64,000 bases of DNA from Lunularia cruciata (lineage: Eukaryota > Streptophyta > Marchantiopsida > Lunulariales > Lunulariaceae), in NCBI GenBank assembly GCA_948567375.1, contig OX419761.1, forward strand, positions 21,118,243 to 21,182,242, read 5' to 3'. Below are positions 10,440-21,517 of the stretch, one piece after another; within the stretch, counting starts at the first letter, position 1; every line of letters begins with the position of its first letter. The notes under the pieces are model-generated. The model saw only the letters and a program-made list of their open reading frames with translations. It did no database searches and was not told the origin of the DNA. The position numbers and the translations under genes were made by a program.

Positions 10440-10910
10440 TTGCATCAAAAACAAAGATTGCTAGTAAATGTACCTTGTGGCTTTACTTGCTTGGTGAAGA
10501 AGAGTGAAAGCAGGGGGAGGAAGAGGACGAGTGTGCAAAGAAGGAAGAAGATAAACACACAATTAATTGTTGTAAATGGAATGCTAGAAGGCAATCTGGT
10601 GAGAATGTTGATAGACCATGGGGCAACAAAGAATTTATTTTCTTGCTCTATTGCAATAAGTTTGGGGATGGAACTAGAGAAGGATGAGAAGAATAAAGTA
10701 GAGTTACCCAATGGTCAGACAAAGAGGATTGAGTCATTACCTAGAAAGGTTATACTCTCTATAAGAGGGTAACAAGAAGCAATCCAATTGCAAGTGATAC
10801 AACTAGATCATTATCATGCAATCTTAGGTATGCCATGGATGGAGCATTACAACCCCATGGTGGATTAGAGAAAGAAAGTAGTGAAAACTAGCAAATAGAA
10901 GATCTTTAGA
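10440..10910 (+). pseudogene. Element B1 protease
   Basis: The frame at 10440-10772 contains 'VVNGMLEGNLVRMLIDHGATKNLF', a retropepsin active-site loop in which the family D-S/T-G-A becomes D-H-G-A. The second conserved part is in another frame: 'YHAILGMPWMEHYNPMV' near 10810-10865, the usual 'D.ILGMPWL..HNP' block of gypsy proteases. It cleaves the Gag-Pol polyprotein in intact elements. A TAA and a frameshift separate the parts. Confidence 0.7.
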
Positions 10911-10990
10911 ATAAAAGGAAGATCAAAAGGCAAGAGTTACCTCTGTATATCATAAAGACCACATTTATTGGTAAAACATAAAGATGTTTC

Positions 10991-12232
10991 ATGGGTTTAA
11001 TAAGAGAAGTCCAGAGTGACCAAAAAAATGGACAAATTCTTATGAAATTGGAAGATGTGGTCAATGAGTTCCAAGATGTCTATCCAGATGAATTACTTGG
11101 AGGTTTACCACCAAAAAAGAAAGTAGATCTTAAAATTGAGATACATGTTTGGAAGACACCTCCTTGTAAGGCCCCATATCAACTATCACCTCATGAGTTG
11201 GAGGAGTGTAGGCTCAAATCAAAGAGATGTTTTAGAAATGGTTTATCCAACCCAACGTATCACCATATGGAGCTCTTGTATTGTTTATGAAGAAGAAGGA
11301 CAAAACAATATGCATGTGCATTGACTAGCAAGGACTTAATCAACAAACGGTGAAGAACAAATATCCATTACCTTGCATGGATGACTTGTTTGATTAACTC
11401 AATAGGGCAAGGCACTTCACCAAATTTCATTTGTGGAGTGACTACAACCAAATCAAGATTGCGGAAGAAGACATACACAAAACAGCCTTTCAAATGAGGT
11501 ATGGTCACTTTGAGTACTTGGTGATGCCATTTGGCTTCACCAATGCTCTAGCCACTTTCATGAGTTTGATTAATGCTATATTTTATCCATATTTGGATAA
11601 ATTTATTATCATTATCTTGATGACATCTTAGTCTATAGTAGGACGCTGACAGAGCACAAGCAACATCTATGAGAAGTCCTCCAGATTCTATGACAGAAGC
11701 AATTGTATGCCAAAATCTCAAAGTGAAAGTTTGGCAAATCTGAAGTAGACTACTTAGGGTATAGAGTAAGCGCAAAGGGTATCCAAGTGTTAAAAAATAG
11801 AATAAAGGTCATTCAAAAATAGAGTGCTCTAGAAGATCAGACTCAACTCAAGAGTTTCTTAGGATTGATGGGGTTTTATCATTGATTTGTCAAGAACTTT
11901 TCCAAGATTGCACAACCTCTAACAACACTATTAGGCAAAGGAGAGAGGTGGATATGGGGAACTGCACAAGAGTTTGCCTTTCAAGAGTTGAAAGATGCAT
12001 TACTACATGCACCAATCTTGAAATGGTATGACCTAAAATGTCCAATCAAGATGGCCATAAATGCATTAGGTGTAGCAATAGGAGAAGTCCTACAACAAGA
12101 ATGGCAGGATGGATGACACCCAATTGTGTATTTCTGTTGTAAGTTGCTACCTACAAACAAGAAGAGCTGGCCATCGTCCTTACTACCAAGCATTGGAAGC
12201 ATTATCTGGGTGAGGAGGCATTTGTGGTAGGG
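10991..12232 (+). pseudogene. Element B1 reverse transcriptase and RNase H (truncated)
   Basis: Starts as 'MGLIREVQS', 'DVVNEFQDV', '[11 protein letters not shown]', matching element D. After a frameshift come '[35 protein letters not shown]' and the catalytic YLDD (11613-11624), one frame away. The RNase H part has 'LTTKHWKHYLGEEAF' spread over two frames before being cut at 12232. The '[13 protein letters not shown]' signature places it with chromoviruses (Tekay/Del-like side). Confidence 0.75.
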
Positions 12233-12461
12233 TGAAATTCTCTAAGGATAGGAGACCTAAAGAGAAACACACCATAAGAAACACACAATTTCACACTCAA
12301 ACCTTAGGTGCCCCAAAGGAGCACCTTCTCTTTATTATATAGACAAAGAGGATCTCCTCCAACAAAGCCCCACCATAGGATTAGGCATATAGGTAGGTGA
12401 CATGTCAGCAAGCTCTACCCTTGGATTACTTCCTTGGATGGATGACATGTTGGTCCTGGTA

Positions 12462-12980
12462 TGTAACAACCATTTGTGCATGTGTGTGGTATTGTGATAT
12501 TAAGCTTGGTATTACAAGTACTTGAGATATTAATTATATTAGAGATAAAAGATGGTTCTACATTAGTCATGATTAGCAAATTTAGTCATAGCTAAGATAG
12601 AGAGGACTTACTTTAGAGGAAGTGAAAAAGATGAGCACCAATATTTTGGATTCTAGTGTGTTGACTTGGTATTATTCCTAGGTGTTTGGCTTTGAGGAAA
12701 GAGTTGAGAACTCTTGTGCTTGCAAGCCTTATTTGTTTTGGATTCTTCTATAGTCCAAGGATAGCCCATGTGAAAGAATCCTTGACTTAGTGGTTGGGTC
12801 AAGATAAGATCACATGCTTAGTGGAATATGCCCATGTGGATGGATATTCCTTTATAATTTTTGACTTGACTTGACTTTTAGCCTAGTAACTTGAGTTACT
12901 CCATTAATTAATAACTTTGGTGCGTAAATATTTTACAAGTATATAAACAAGGGGTGAGGAAGTACTTAGCATCCTTTCAT
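12462..12980 (+). repeat. Element C 5' LTR (3' end deleted)
   Basis: Starts TGTAACAACC and matches the other Gyp2 LTRs up to 'catcctttcat'. It then jumps directly into protease coding sequence, so the junction at 12980/12981 is a deletion point. Confidence 0.85.
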
Positions 12981-13547
12981 GCTTGTAAATATGCCTCCAA
13001 AATTGATGTGATAATGAATGGTCATAACATCAAGGATGCATTGGTTGATGGAGGATCAGCAGTGAATGCCATGTCAAAAAGATTGACAAAGAAGTTGGGT
13101 ACGATACCCTCTAGACCTTCAACATTTGTAGTGAGCATGGCAAACAAAAAACAAGTTCAACCAATAGGGGTGATGGATAAGGTGGTAGTTTCAGGTATAG
13201 GAGTTCAAAATCTCATGACTTTCCAAGTCTTGAAGGATTCAAGCTATGAGTTACTTCTTGGGAGGCCATGGTTGAGAGCAGCACGCACAACTGATTGATG
13301 GCACAAAGAGTACTTGAGGATTGGGCCATCAAACCATAGAGTCAAAATCATTGTGACTAACACCACCAACCGTTCAAATTCAGATACACCATCTTCTGAT
13401 TATTGGGACACAGATTCTGAAGAAAGAGCTTCAGGTGTGGACACAAGCATTGAAGAGGAGACTTTCATGGAGGACTATGAATCTGAATTGGATTTAGATG
13501 TGTATCCTTTGTGTGCGATGGATTTTTCACCTAAGCTAGAGGTTTGA
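12981..13547 (+). pseudogene. Element C protease region
   Basis: The frame at 12954-13298 contains 'IKDALVDGGSAVNAMS' (the active-site loop of retropepsins, with D-G-G-S in place of D-T/S-G-A) and ends in 'LKDSSYELLLGRPWLRAA', the second conserved protease block. Its first ten codons are LTR-derived, so its ATG is not a real start. After one stop an acidic linker follows (13314-13547) that joins protease to RT in Tat/Athila-like elements. Cuts the polyprotein in intact copies. Confidence 0.75.
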
Positions 13548-13639
13548 AGGACCCAGATAAATCACCATTGACACTTGAGGAGGTAGAGAGAAGGTAAGCT
13601 ACCCTCAAGTATGGGCCAAATGTTACCAATGAAGAGAAG

Positions 13640-15248
13640 GTGAGATTTTAGGAGATTTTCCGCTTGTTCATCCATGTGTTTACTTTCAATTACAAGGATT
13701 TGAAGGAAGTCACCTTGGAGGAGCACAAGATAGAGGTGGAGTCACATGCAAGACCAATCTGCCAAAAGCAACGTCGCATTAACCCACCAATATCTTTGGT
13801 TGTAAAGGAGGAGATTGATAAGTCAAGGAGGCTGGATTTATCTTTGAGGTGGAGAATTCAGAATGGGTGTCTCTAATTGTGATTAAGAAGAAAATGAATG
13901 GCAAGCTTTGAGTATGTGTGGATTACAAGAAGCTCAATGCTATTACCAAGAAGGAATACTACCCATTACCATTCATTGATGAGATCTTGGAGGAGGTTGT
14001 AGGTCATGAGAGGTATAGTTTTGGAGATGGTTATAGTGGACATAACCAAATCAAGATTGCACCAAAGCATCAACAACTCACCACATTCACCACACCTTGG
14101 TGAACTTATGCTTTCAAGGTCATGCCTTTTAGGCTTTGCTATGCTCTAGCCACATTCCAATGGTTCATGAACAATGTATTTGAACCTTTCATTGGGAAAT
14201 TTGTGAGAGACTTCACTGAAGACTTTTGTGTCTATGGGAGCAAGGAGGAGCACTTTGAGCACCTACTCAGCATCTTGCAAGGCTTAGATAAGGCAAATGC
14301 ATCACTCAACCCAAAGAAATGAATTTTTTGGATGTGAAGAAGGTCTACTTTTGGGGCACATCATCTCCAAGGATGGAATAAAAGTTGATCCTGAGAAGGT
14401 GAGGAAAATCTCAGACTTTCTATTCCCTTCAAGCTTGAAAAATTTATGCCAATTCTTGGGGATGGTTGGGTACTATAGGAGGTTCATCTTCTCATTTTCC
14501 AACAAGGCTTATGCATTGACCATCTGCATGATAAGAGTGTAGATTACATGGTGATTTTAGAAGACAAGGAGCTTCTCAAAGCTTTTAAAGAGCTCAAGCA
14601 ATCCCTTGTTGTAACTCTTAATCTTGCTAAACCTGATTTGAGTAAGCCTTTATCCTCTACATTGATGGTTCTAATGTAGCTATAGGATGCACTCTTAGTC
14701 AATTAGACCAAGATGGACATGATCATCCAATAGCTTATGCTAGTAGGCAGATGGTTTCAACGGAGAAGAACTACTCTATCATGGAGAGAGAAGGGTTGGC
14801 AATGATCTTTGGTCTCAAGAATTATAGACACTACTTGATTGGAGGGAAATTCACCATTGTCACGGAACACAAGGCTTTGAAGTACATCTTTAACAAGCCT
14901 AATGTGGAAGGAAGACTAGCAAGGTGGATGATAATCTTGTTTGAGTATGACTACACCATTGAGGATTGGCCAAGAAAGAAACATGCAAATGCTTATTTGT
15001 TATCTAGAGCCTATGATCATGATAGAGATGAGCCAGTGGATGATTCCTTCCCGGATGAGGAGCTCATCACAATCTCAATCACTCAAGAGGTTCCCATGGA
15101 GTACAAGGAGATTGTAGATTTTGTGACAAGAGGTAACTATCCAGAAGGGATACATGCTAGGGAGAGGAAGGCCCTTGCAACAAGATCTAGACCTTACACA
15201 ATGGTGGAAGATATTATTTTTCACCAAGGAGCAGATGGTCTACTTTGA
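13640..15248 (+). pseudogene. Element C reverse transcriptase and RNase H
   Basis: RT blocks in order: 'VDYKKLNAITKKEYYPLPFID' (13918), 'DGYSGHNQIKIAP' (14026), 'KVMPFRLCYALATFQ' (14120), then the catalytic box as 'DFTEDFCVYG', in which YLDD has become FTED. RNase H follows as 'ASRQMVSTEKNYSIMEREGLAMIFGLKNYRHYL', with 'TEHKAL' instead of the catalytic 'TDHKAL' and 'RLARWMIILFEYDYTI'. Several single-base shifts and stops break it. Copies RNA into DNA in intact elements. Confidence 0.8.
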
Positions 15249-15255
15249 AGAGCAG

Positions 15256-16393
15256 TGGGTAAGGAAGAGTCTATCCTACTCATAAAGGAGTTTCATGAAG
15301 GTTTAGTATGTGGATGAAACTTTGCAGGAAAGGTGACTACTTTCAAGATTCTAGATGCAAGTTACCATTGGAGAGGGATTTTCAAGGATTGTCTTGATTA
15401 TTGCAAAACTTGTCATGTTTGTGAAGCTTTTGCTAGAAAGTCTACATCCACTCCACCACTTAGATCAATTCCATTGCTAGGACCTTTTGAGAAGTGGGGA
15501 ATTGATTTTGTAGGTCTTCTCAATAGACAAGGAACAATTTGTACATTGTGGTAGTTATTGATTACCTTACCAAGTGGGTTGAGGCTAGACCATTGAGGGA
15601 CAAGAATGAAGATGAAGTTGGTAGATTTCTTTATGAACGCATTATCAATAGATTTGGATGCCCTTTGGAGTTGGTTTTTGATAAAGGAGAAGAGTTTACA
15701 AGAAGCATCACTACAGCCATGCTACAACATTTCTCTATCATACATAGAGTAACTACATCCTATAAGCCAAATTCCAAGGGATTGGCAAAGAGAACCAATC
15801 AGACCTTGTGCATGATGTTGGCCAAAGGTGCAGAAATGGAGGGGGCTAAACATCATTGGGACAAGAGGATTCATGCGGTTTTGTGGGAGTACAAGACAAC
15901 CATGAAGACTTCCATTGGATATTCTCCATTTCAATTGGTATATGGTATTGAGTCTACCTTACCAATTCACTTTGATCTTCCTACCTTCCAAAGCATTCAT
16001 AAGAGATTGAAGAAAGCACAAGGAGGTGATGTAGAGAAGTCAAGGAAGGAACAACTCATGGAGTTGGAAGAAGCAAGAGCAGTTGCTATAGTTTGAGTGG
16101 AGCAAGCCCAAAGGAAACAAAAGGAGAACTATGACAAGTGGCAAGGCAAGAAGAACATGGAGCCTTTCATAGAAGGTGATTGGGTAATGTTGTTTGATTC
16201 TATTCGATTCAAGAGAGTGCAAAAGAAGTTTTTACCTAAGTCCTTTGGACCTTTCATAGTAGAGAAGGTATGGAGCAATTAACCTATGATATCAAGGAGT
16301 TGGGAGGAAGACACTTTGATAAAATTAACCATGATAAGTTGAAGATGTATCATAGAGGGTAGAGAGATCTTCACTTTGAGGACAAAGTGAAAA
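15256..16393 (+). pseudogene. Element C integrase
   Basis: Zinc-binding part ends in 'CKTCHVCEAFARKST' (15400-15450). The core has 'GIDFVGLL' (first Asp), 'LVFDKGEEF' (second Asp) and 'NSKGLAKRTNQTL', where the catalytic Glu of the family 'GLAE' has become Lys, a G-to-A change. The long frame at 15539-16096 stays open for 185 codons. The C-terminal part (16097-16393) shows the basic tail and an 'LTYDIKELGGR' stretch across a frameshift. No chromodomain or PHD finger is visible. Confidence 0.8.
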
Positions 16394-16410
16394 CTTAGTC
16401 CGGGGGTAAA
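16394..16410 (+). promoter_or_regulatory. Element C polypurine tract region
   Basis: 'agtccgggggtaaa' immediately before the 3' LTR. A short G run rather than the A/G-rich tract of Gyp3. Confidence 0.5.
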
Positions 16411-16969
16411 TGTAACACCCATTTGTGCATGTGTGTGGTATTGTGGTATTAAGCTTTGTATTACAAGTACTTGAGAGATATTATTTATATTAGAGATAAA
16501 AGATGGTTCTACATTAGTCATGATTAGCAAATTTAGTCATAGCTAAGATAGAGAGGACCTTAATTTAGAGGAAGTGGAAAAGATGAGCACCACTATTTTG
16601 GATTCTAGTGTGCTGACTTGGTATTATTCCTAGGTGTTTGGCTTTGAGGAAAGAGTTGAGAACTCTTGTGCTTGCAAGCCTTATACTTTTTGACTTGACT
16701 TGACTTTAAGCCTAGTAACTTGAGTTACTCCAGTAATTAGTAATTTTGGTACGTAAATATTTTACAAGTATATAAACAAGGGGTGAGGAAGTACTGAGCA
16801 TCCTTTCATTTGCACCTATCTCTCTCTCATTGAGTTCTCAAATGAGCAATGTCTTGAGGCTTTGGAGTGTTAGCCTTTGAGGAATATGATGGAGTTGGAC
16901 TTCTTTGCCTTCTTAGTCCATGGTGCGCTACCATAATAGCCATCAGAGTAAGAGATAGGGCAGCTCATA
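16411..16969 (+). repeat. Element C 3' LTR (internally deleted)
   Basis: 559 bp starting TGTAACACCC and ending 'cagctcata'. It lacks an internal block of roughly 120 bp, present at 12726-12850, and has a scrambled last 20 bases. Otherwise it follows the 692-bp Gyp2 LTR. Confidence 0.85.
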
Positions 16970-17568
16970 GGTCCTATCTGGTTGGTCAAACAAGCTTTGA
17001 CCAGAGGGAATCTTTTATGGAATCTTCTTATAAGAATCTCAAAATCACATGGTTGAGGTATAGTTGGAAATCTCTTGATGAGACAAACCAAGGGGAGGGA
17101 AAACCAACCTTTCTTCCATTGCAAAGTGGAAAATTTGCACATTTTTGAGGCCTAATTCATTTTTTAAAGCCTCCAAAATTGCCTTCAAAAATTTCAAGCC
17201 TAATTCTTTTTTTTAGGCCTAATTCAATTTTTTAAGCCTCCAAAATTGCCTTCAAAAATTTCAAGCATATTTTGGTTCCTTCTTTATTAGTAGAAGTCCA
17301 CTCTTGGTGATACTTCTTTCTGATCTATTTAGTCCATTTTATGTAACATCCTTTCAGATGCTACCAAACCAATTCTCATCTTTAAATCATGTGTCTAGTT
17401 GGTGGTTCTAAGGTTTTCAAGTCTATTTTGATTTCTACCCTATTTTTAGAAGTACTATTTTGGTGATACTTCTATTTGATCTATTCTTTCCATCATGTAT
17501 GACATCATTCCAGATGTTACCAAACCAAATTTCACATCTAGATTATATGGCTAGCTCTTGGTATTACA

Positions 17569-17692
17569 CAACTCCTTCCTTTTAAAATCCTATGTCTTCA
17601 TTGTGCAACTATTGCTCAAACACTTGCACCATTGGTGAAATAAGCAACGTGCTCCTACGTTGCTTTGTAGAGGGGGTAACCTTTCTATTGTA
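17569..17692 (-). pseudogene. Tail of a minus-strand Gyp3 internal region
   Basis: The minus strand matches the last 125 bases before the 3' LTR of element D: 'gtacaat.gaaaggttaccccctct', 'ggtgcaag.gtttgagcaa.agttgcacaa' and the polypurine tract 'ttttaaaaggaaggag'. It encodes the end of the chromodomain and the stop. It is cut at 17692 by a Gyp2 LTR. Confidence 0.75.
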
Positions 17693-18934
17693 CAATGAGC
17701 CGGCCTGTCTCTCACTCAAGATGAACCTCTGATGGCTATTATGGTAGCGGACCATGGACAAAGAAGGCAAGGAACCCCAACTCCATCATACTCCTCCAAG
17801 GCTAACACTCCAAGACTCAAGACATTGCTCACTAGAGAACTCAATGAGAAAGATAATTGCAAATGAAAGGAAAATGAGTACTATAACACCCATTTGTGCA
17901 TGTGTGTGGTATTGTGAAATTTAGCTTGGTATTACAAGTATTTAAGAGATATTATTTATATAGAGATAAAGGATGGTGCTATATTAGTCATGGTTAGCTA
18001 AATTTAGTCATAGCTAAGATAGAGAGGACCTTACTTTAGAGGAAGTAGAAAAGATGAGCACCACTATTTTGGATTTTAGTGTGTTGACTTGGTATTTTTC
18101 CTAGGTGTTTTGCTTTGAGGAAAGAGTTGAGAACTCTTGGGCCTGCAAGCCTTTTTGTTTTGGATTCTTCTTTAGTCCAAGGATAGACCATGTGAAGGAA
18201 TCCTTGACTTAGTGGTTTGGTCAAGATAAGACCACATGCTTAGGGGAATATGCCCATGTGAATGGATATTCCTTTCTACTTTTTGACTTTACTTGACTTT
18301 TAGTCTAATAACTTGAGTTACTACGGTAATTAGTAACTTTGGTGCGTAACTATTTCACAAGTATATAAACAAGGGGTGAGGAGGTACTCATCATCCTTTC
18401 ATTTGCAACTATCTCTCTCTCATTGAGTTCTCTAGTGAGCAATTTCTTGAGCCTTGGAGTGTTAGCCTTGGAGGAGTATGATGGAGTTTGGGTTCCTTGC
18501 CTTCTTAGTCCATGGTGCGCTACCATAATAGCCATTAGAGGTTCATCTTGAGTGAGAGACAGGCCGGCTCACAATACTTCCTCACCCCTTGTTTATATAC
18601 TTGTGAAATAGTTACACACCAAAGTTACTAATTATTGGAGTAACTCAAGTTACTAGGCTACAAGTCAAGTCAAGTCAAAAAGTATAAAGGAATATCCATC
18701 CACATGGGTATACCACTAAGCATGTGATCATATCTTGACCTAACCACTAATTCAAGGATTACTTCACATAGGCTATCCTTGGAATATAGAAGAATCCAAA
18801 ACAAATAAGGCTTGCGGGCCCAAGAGTTCTCAACTCTTTCCTCAAAACCAAACACCTAGGAATAATACCAAGTCAACACACTAGAATCCGAAATAGTGGT
18901 GCTCATCTTTTCCACTTCCTCTAAAGTAAGGTCC
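17693..18934 (-). repeat. Gyp2 LTR, minus strand, split by a second Gyp2 LTR
   Basis: 17693-17881 is the reverse complement of the last part of the Gyp2 LTR, and 18574-18934 continues it with no loss. The U3 start (about 140 bp) is missing at 18934, where element A's RT resumes. The insertion point is inside 'gagtact'. Confidence 0.8.
17882..18573 (+). repeat. Gyp2 solo LTR, full length, inserted in a Gyp2 LTR
   Basis: Exactly 692 bp, the same length as the copies at 36926-37617 and 48134-48825. The first dinucleotide is TA instead of TG (G-to-A), and it ends CTCACA. Flanks are AGTAC (17877-17881) and ATAC (18574-18577), a decayed duplication. It lies opposite in direction to its host LTR, which makes long inverted repeats. 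Confidence 0.85.
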
Positions 18935-19810
18935 TTACTTATGCTCCAATAGTCTTCACAAACAAGATGCATCATGTGTTGGATGGACGATTTGACTGGT
19001 ATGTGGTGGGGTTCTTGGATGACATTTTAATCTATAGCAAGATAGAGGTAGAACATGAAAATCATGTACAAGAAGTTCTAAGATGACTAAGATAATGAAA
19101 GTTTTATTGCAAGAAGTCAAAGTTTACCTTTTGGCAAAAGGAAGTTACCTTCTTGGGGCACAAAATCTCATTGAAGAAGATCAAGATGGAAGAGGAGAAA
19201 ATCAAGGTCATCTTGATTGGCATACTCCAAAGGATGTTGTAGATTATGGACATTTAATGGATTGGCCAATTTTTACCAATGGTTCATGCACTATTATGCT
19301 CATGTGGCCACACCATTGACCAATCTCTTGGGGAAGAACTCAAGCTTTGAGTGGACCAACAAGCATAAAGAAGCATTCTAGAAGTTGAAACATATAGTGT
19401 CTTCAAGACCCATTCTTCAACCATATGATCCTCAACTACCTTGTGCAATTGATTTTGATGCTTCTAATTTTGCAATTGGAGCCGTGTTGCAACAAGAATT
19501 CCCAAATGGGTTGCATCCCATTGCCTTACATCCCTCTTGCTAACTAAATATAGTAGAAAGGAATTACTTTGCTTGAGATTGGGAACAACTAGCAATGGTA
19601 TGTGCGACTAAAGTATAAAGGCATTATCTCTTAGGGAAACAAGTAATCATACGAACTGATCACAAAATTTTGTTGTAGACATTACACTTGGAACTTATGA
19701 AGAGTCAACATCTACAATGAGAGGAACAACTACAATTGTTTGACATTAAACTTGAGTACAAACCTGGTCGGTTCCATATCATCCTTGATGTCCTCGCATG
19801 ACCGATGTGA
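18935..19810 (+). pseudogene. Element A reverse transcriptase (end) and RNase H
   Basis: The first readable part is 'VVGFLDDILIYSKIEVEHENHV', with the catalytic FLDD intact (19008-19019). It is followed by the connection domain 'YAHVATPLTNLLGK' and RNase H 'CAIDFDASNFAIGAVLQQEF', 'TDHKILL' and 'FDIKLEYKPGRFH'. Earlier RT blocks are missing. Stops such as 'AF*KL' (CAG/CAA to TAG) interrupt it. Element E carries the same segment on the other strand at 21900-22671. Confidence 0.75.
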
Positions 19811-20900
19811 TTTGAAGTCTCTTCCTCTCATCATGACGGCAATTATGACAGTATGAATTGACTCCAAAGTCCAAATCAAGTTTAAGATTACTTTACAATA
19901 AGATCCTTTCTTAAAGATAGTACAAGGTCATCTTGCAGCATGCAACAAGGCTACAACAGCTTCTCCATCAAGGAAGGCCTTCTATTCTATGAGAAACGGA
20001 TTTATGTCTCAACCAAGGGTGATCTCCAACTTGTGTGCCTCCAAGAAGCCCATGACTTACCAATTGTTGGTCACATATGTGTAGAAAAGACCTTGTGTAC
20101 TCTCCAATGCCAATGTTGGTGGTCCAATATAACACAAGATGTGGTATTTGTGGATAAGTTTAGTAAGAAAATCCATTTGGCACTTATCTTTAATACCATG
20201 GATGCTACAACATTGGTGTACATCTACTTTGACACTATCTTCAAGCATCATGGAATGCCTTGTGTACTCATATCCAACTGTGATCCTCGCTTCACTGGAA
20301 AGATTTTGGCAAGCACTCTTAAGATACTTGGCACCAAGCTTGTTGCACCTTGGAGGATATGCACCCTTCATACCTTTGTCAACATTCACCATACCAATTG
20401 GGATGAATGTCTTGTAGATAGAGAGTTTGCATATAATAATTCCAAACACGCAAGCACCAAATTCTCTCCTTTCTTCCTCAATTTTGGCCAAGATCCACTT
20501 GTTCCAAAATCCCTTCTTTCTTCTCTTCCATCTCATGTCCCTCATACTTCCGCCTTCTTGACCACCATATCCTAATCTCTCCAACAAGCCAAATCTCATC
20601 TCCTTGTTGCTCAAAATCATCAAAAATAATATACAAACCATCATCATTGTGATCTCACTTTTCAAGTTGGTGATAAGGTCATGCTCTTGTCCAATAGCCT
20701 ACCCTTCACACTTGATACCCAAGTCCATAAACTTCCTCCTAATTGGATAGGACCTTTTGATGTCACCAAAATAATTTCTCTTGTTGCTTATTGACTTGCA
20801 TTGCCTTGTCATATGTGCATCCACCTTATCTTTCAAATTTCCAGTTTGAAACCCTTTGTTCCTAACCCATCTTCTTTTCCATCTCATGTCCAATTGCCTC
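19811..20900 (+). pseudogene. Element A integrase
   Basis: The zinc-binding region is reduced to 'HDLPIVGHICVEKTL..LQ.QCWW' without an obvious second Cys pair. The core follows: 'VFVDKFSKKIHLALI', then 'CVLISNCDPRFTG', where the catalytic Asp of S-D-R-D is now Asn. A deletion removes the segment with the catalytic Glu, and 'VNIHHTNWDECLVDREFAYNNSKHA' and 'FFLNFGQDPLVPKSLL' close the core. The 211-codon frame 19940-20575 holds most of it. The C-terminal GKVML-like part is 'VGDKVMLLSNSL'. Confidence 0.8.
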
Positions 20901-20917
20901 CTCCCGTCCCTATCAAT

Positions 20918-21060
20918 AACCATGAAGTGTATAAAGTTGATCGGATCCTTGCATGTTGCCACATTCAACAAAGCCATTGACAACATATAGAGTATAAAGT
21001 CCTCTAGAAAGGGTATCTTGTGCATGATGCCATTTGGGGAGCCTCTTTCTTATTTGCAAA
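20918..21060 (+). pseudogene. Element A chromodomain
   Basis: 'EVYKVDRILACCHIQQS', then 'IEYKVL*KGYLVHDAIW', matches the chromodomain pattern 'EVE.IL..R......YLVKWKGY....TWEP'. The central Trp codon is a stop (TGG to TAG) and the Glu-Pro of 'TWEP' is changed. Chromodomains of such elements recognise methylated histone tails. Confidence 0.7.
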
Positions 21061-21134
21061 ATGAAAAAACAACCATCTAGGAGTTTGAAGCTTCAATGGT
21101 GATGAGGATATCATCAACTAGCGGTGGGTGAATA

Positions 21135-21512
21135 TGCAATAATATGGAGTTTAGAGATGAAGTTGGTCAAGGCTAATAGAGTAGCAAATAGGCCAAAGTA
21201 GCCTAGAATATTCTAGAAGCTTCTTAGGAAGCTTCTCGGCTAGCTTAGCTTGCACCTCAATTAGGTAGCTTCTAGAAAGAAGCTTCCACATAGCTTAGCT
21301 TGCCAGCCAAGTAGGTAACTTCTAGAAGGAAGCTTCTTGAGAAGCTTCCTGTTTAACTTGGCTTGCACTCCAAGAAAGCAACTCAAGAATAAATGCTCTC
21401 TATAAATACCAAAGCTGAAGCTCATGCTAGGCATTTGGAGTTTCCCGCACTCAAGTGTCCCAATGTGATCTTCCTTTGGAACTTCCAATCTCCTTGGTGT
21501 TGGTCTTTTATA
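21135..21512 (+). repeat. Element A 3' LTR
   Basis: 378 bp, TGCAAT...TTTATA, preceded by the short purine tract 'agcggtggg'. It corresponds block by block to 7032-7434. The end is fixed by the GATAG duplication at 21513-21517. Confidence 0.8.
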
Positions 21513-21517
21513 GATAG

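Larger units (their letters stand above)
8255..12232 (+). mobile_element. Element B1: Gyp3 chromovirus, 3' end lost
   Basis: 5' LTR, primer site, leader ORF, gag, protease, RT and part of RNase H, all close relatives of the complete element D (53115-62823). It stops inside RNase H at 12232, where an opposite-strand Gyp3 LTR begins. Integrase, chromodomain and 3' LTR are absent. Confidence 0.8.
12462..16969 (+). mobile_element. Element C: Gyp2 Ty3/gypsy, gag deleted
   Basis: 5' LTR (cut short), protease, RT, RNase H, integrase, polypurine tract and 3' LTR, inserted in a Gyp3 LTR. Flanks are GGTA (12458-12461) and GGTC (16970-16973), a one-base-changed short duplication. The RT signature 'DGYSGHNQI' and 'PF.LCYALATFQ' differs from the chromoviruses here and resembles the Tat/Athila side of gypsy. 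No chromodomain is seen after integrase. About 190 bp of the 5' LTR, the primer site and all of gag are missing. Confidence 0.8.
12233..17568 (-). repeat. Gyp3 LTR, minus strand, split by element C
   Basis: Read on the minus strand, the LTR runs from GGTATTACA-side 17568 down to 16970 and continues from 12461 to 12233. It has the long-form U3 with two 'tggtaacatct'-type blocks. A further 70-bp duplication ('aggcctaattca...cctccaaaattgcc') lies at about 17150-17268. Because the tail of a Gyp3 internal region follows at 17569, this is the 3' LTR of a minus-strand element whose remainder is lost. Confidence 0.75.
7032..21512 (+). mobile_element. Element A: Gyp1 chromovirus with internal nested insertions
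   Basis: Two related LTRs (7032-7434, 21135-21512) are flanked by an exact duplication, GATAG at 7027-7031 and 21513-21517. The 5' LTR is followed by an initiator-Met primer site. Own coding remnants are gag (7705-8254), RT end (18935 on), RNase H, integrase and chromodomain. Protease and the first half of RT are missing, lost with the 10.7 kb nested block at 8255-18934. The target was the integrase gene of the opposite-strand relative E. Confidence 0.85.

Noticed and set aside
20057-20665. A 202-codon minus-strand frame
   Set aside because: It is antisense to the recognisable integrase of element A and has no motif of its own.
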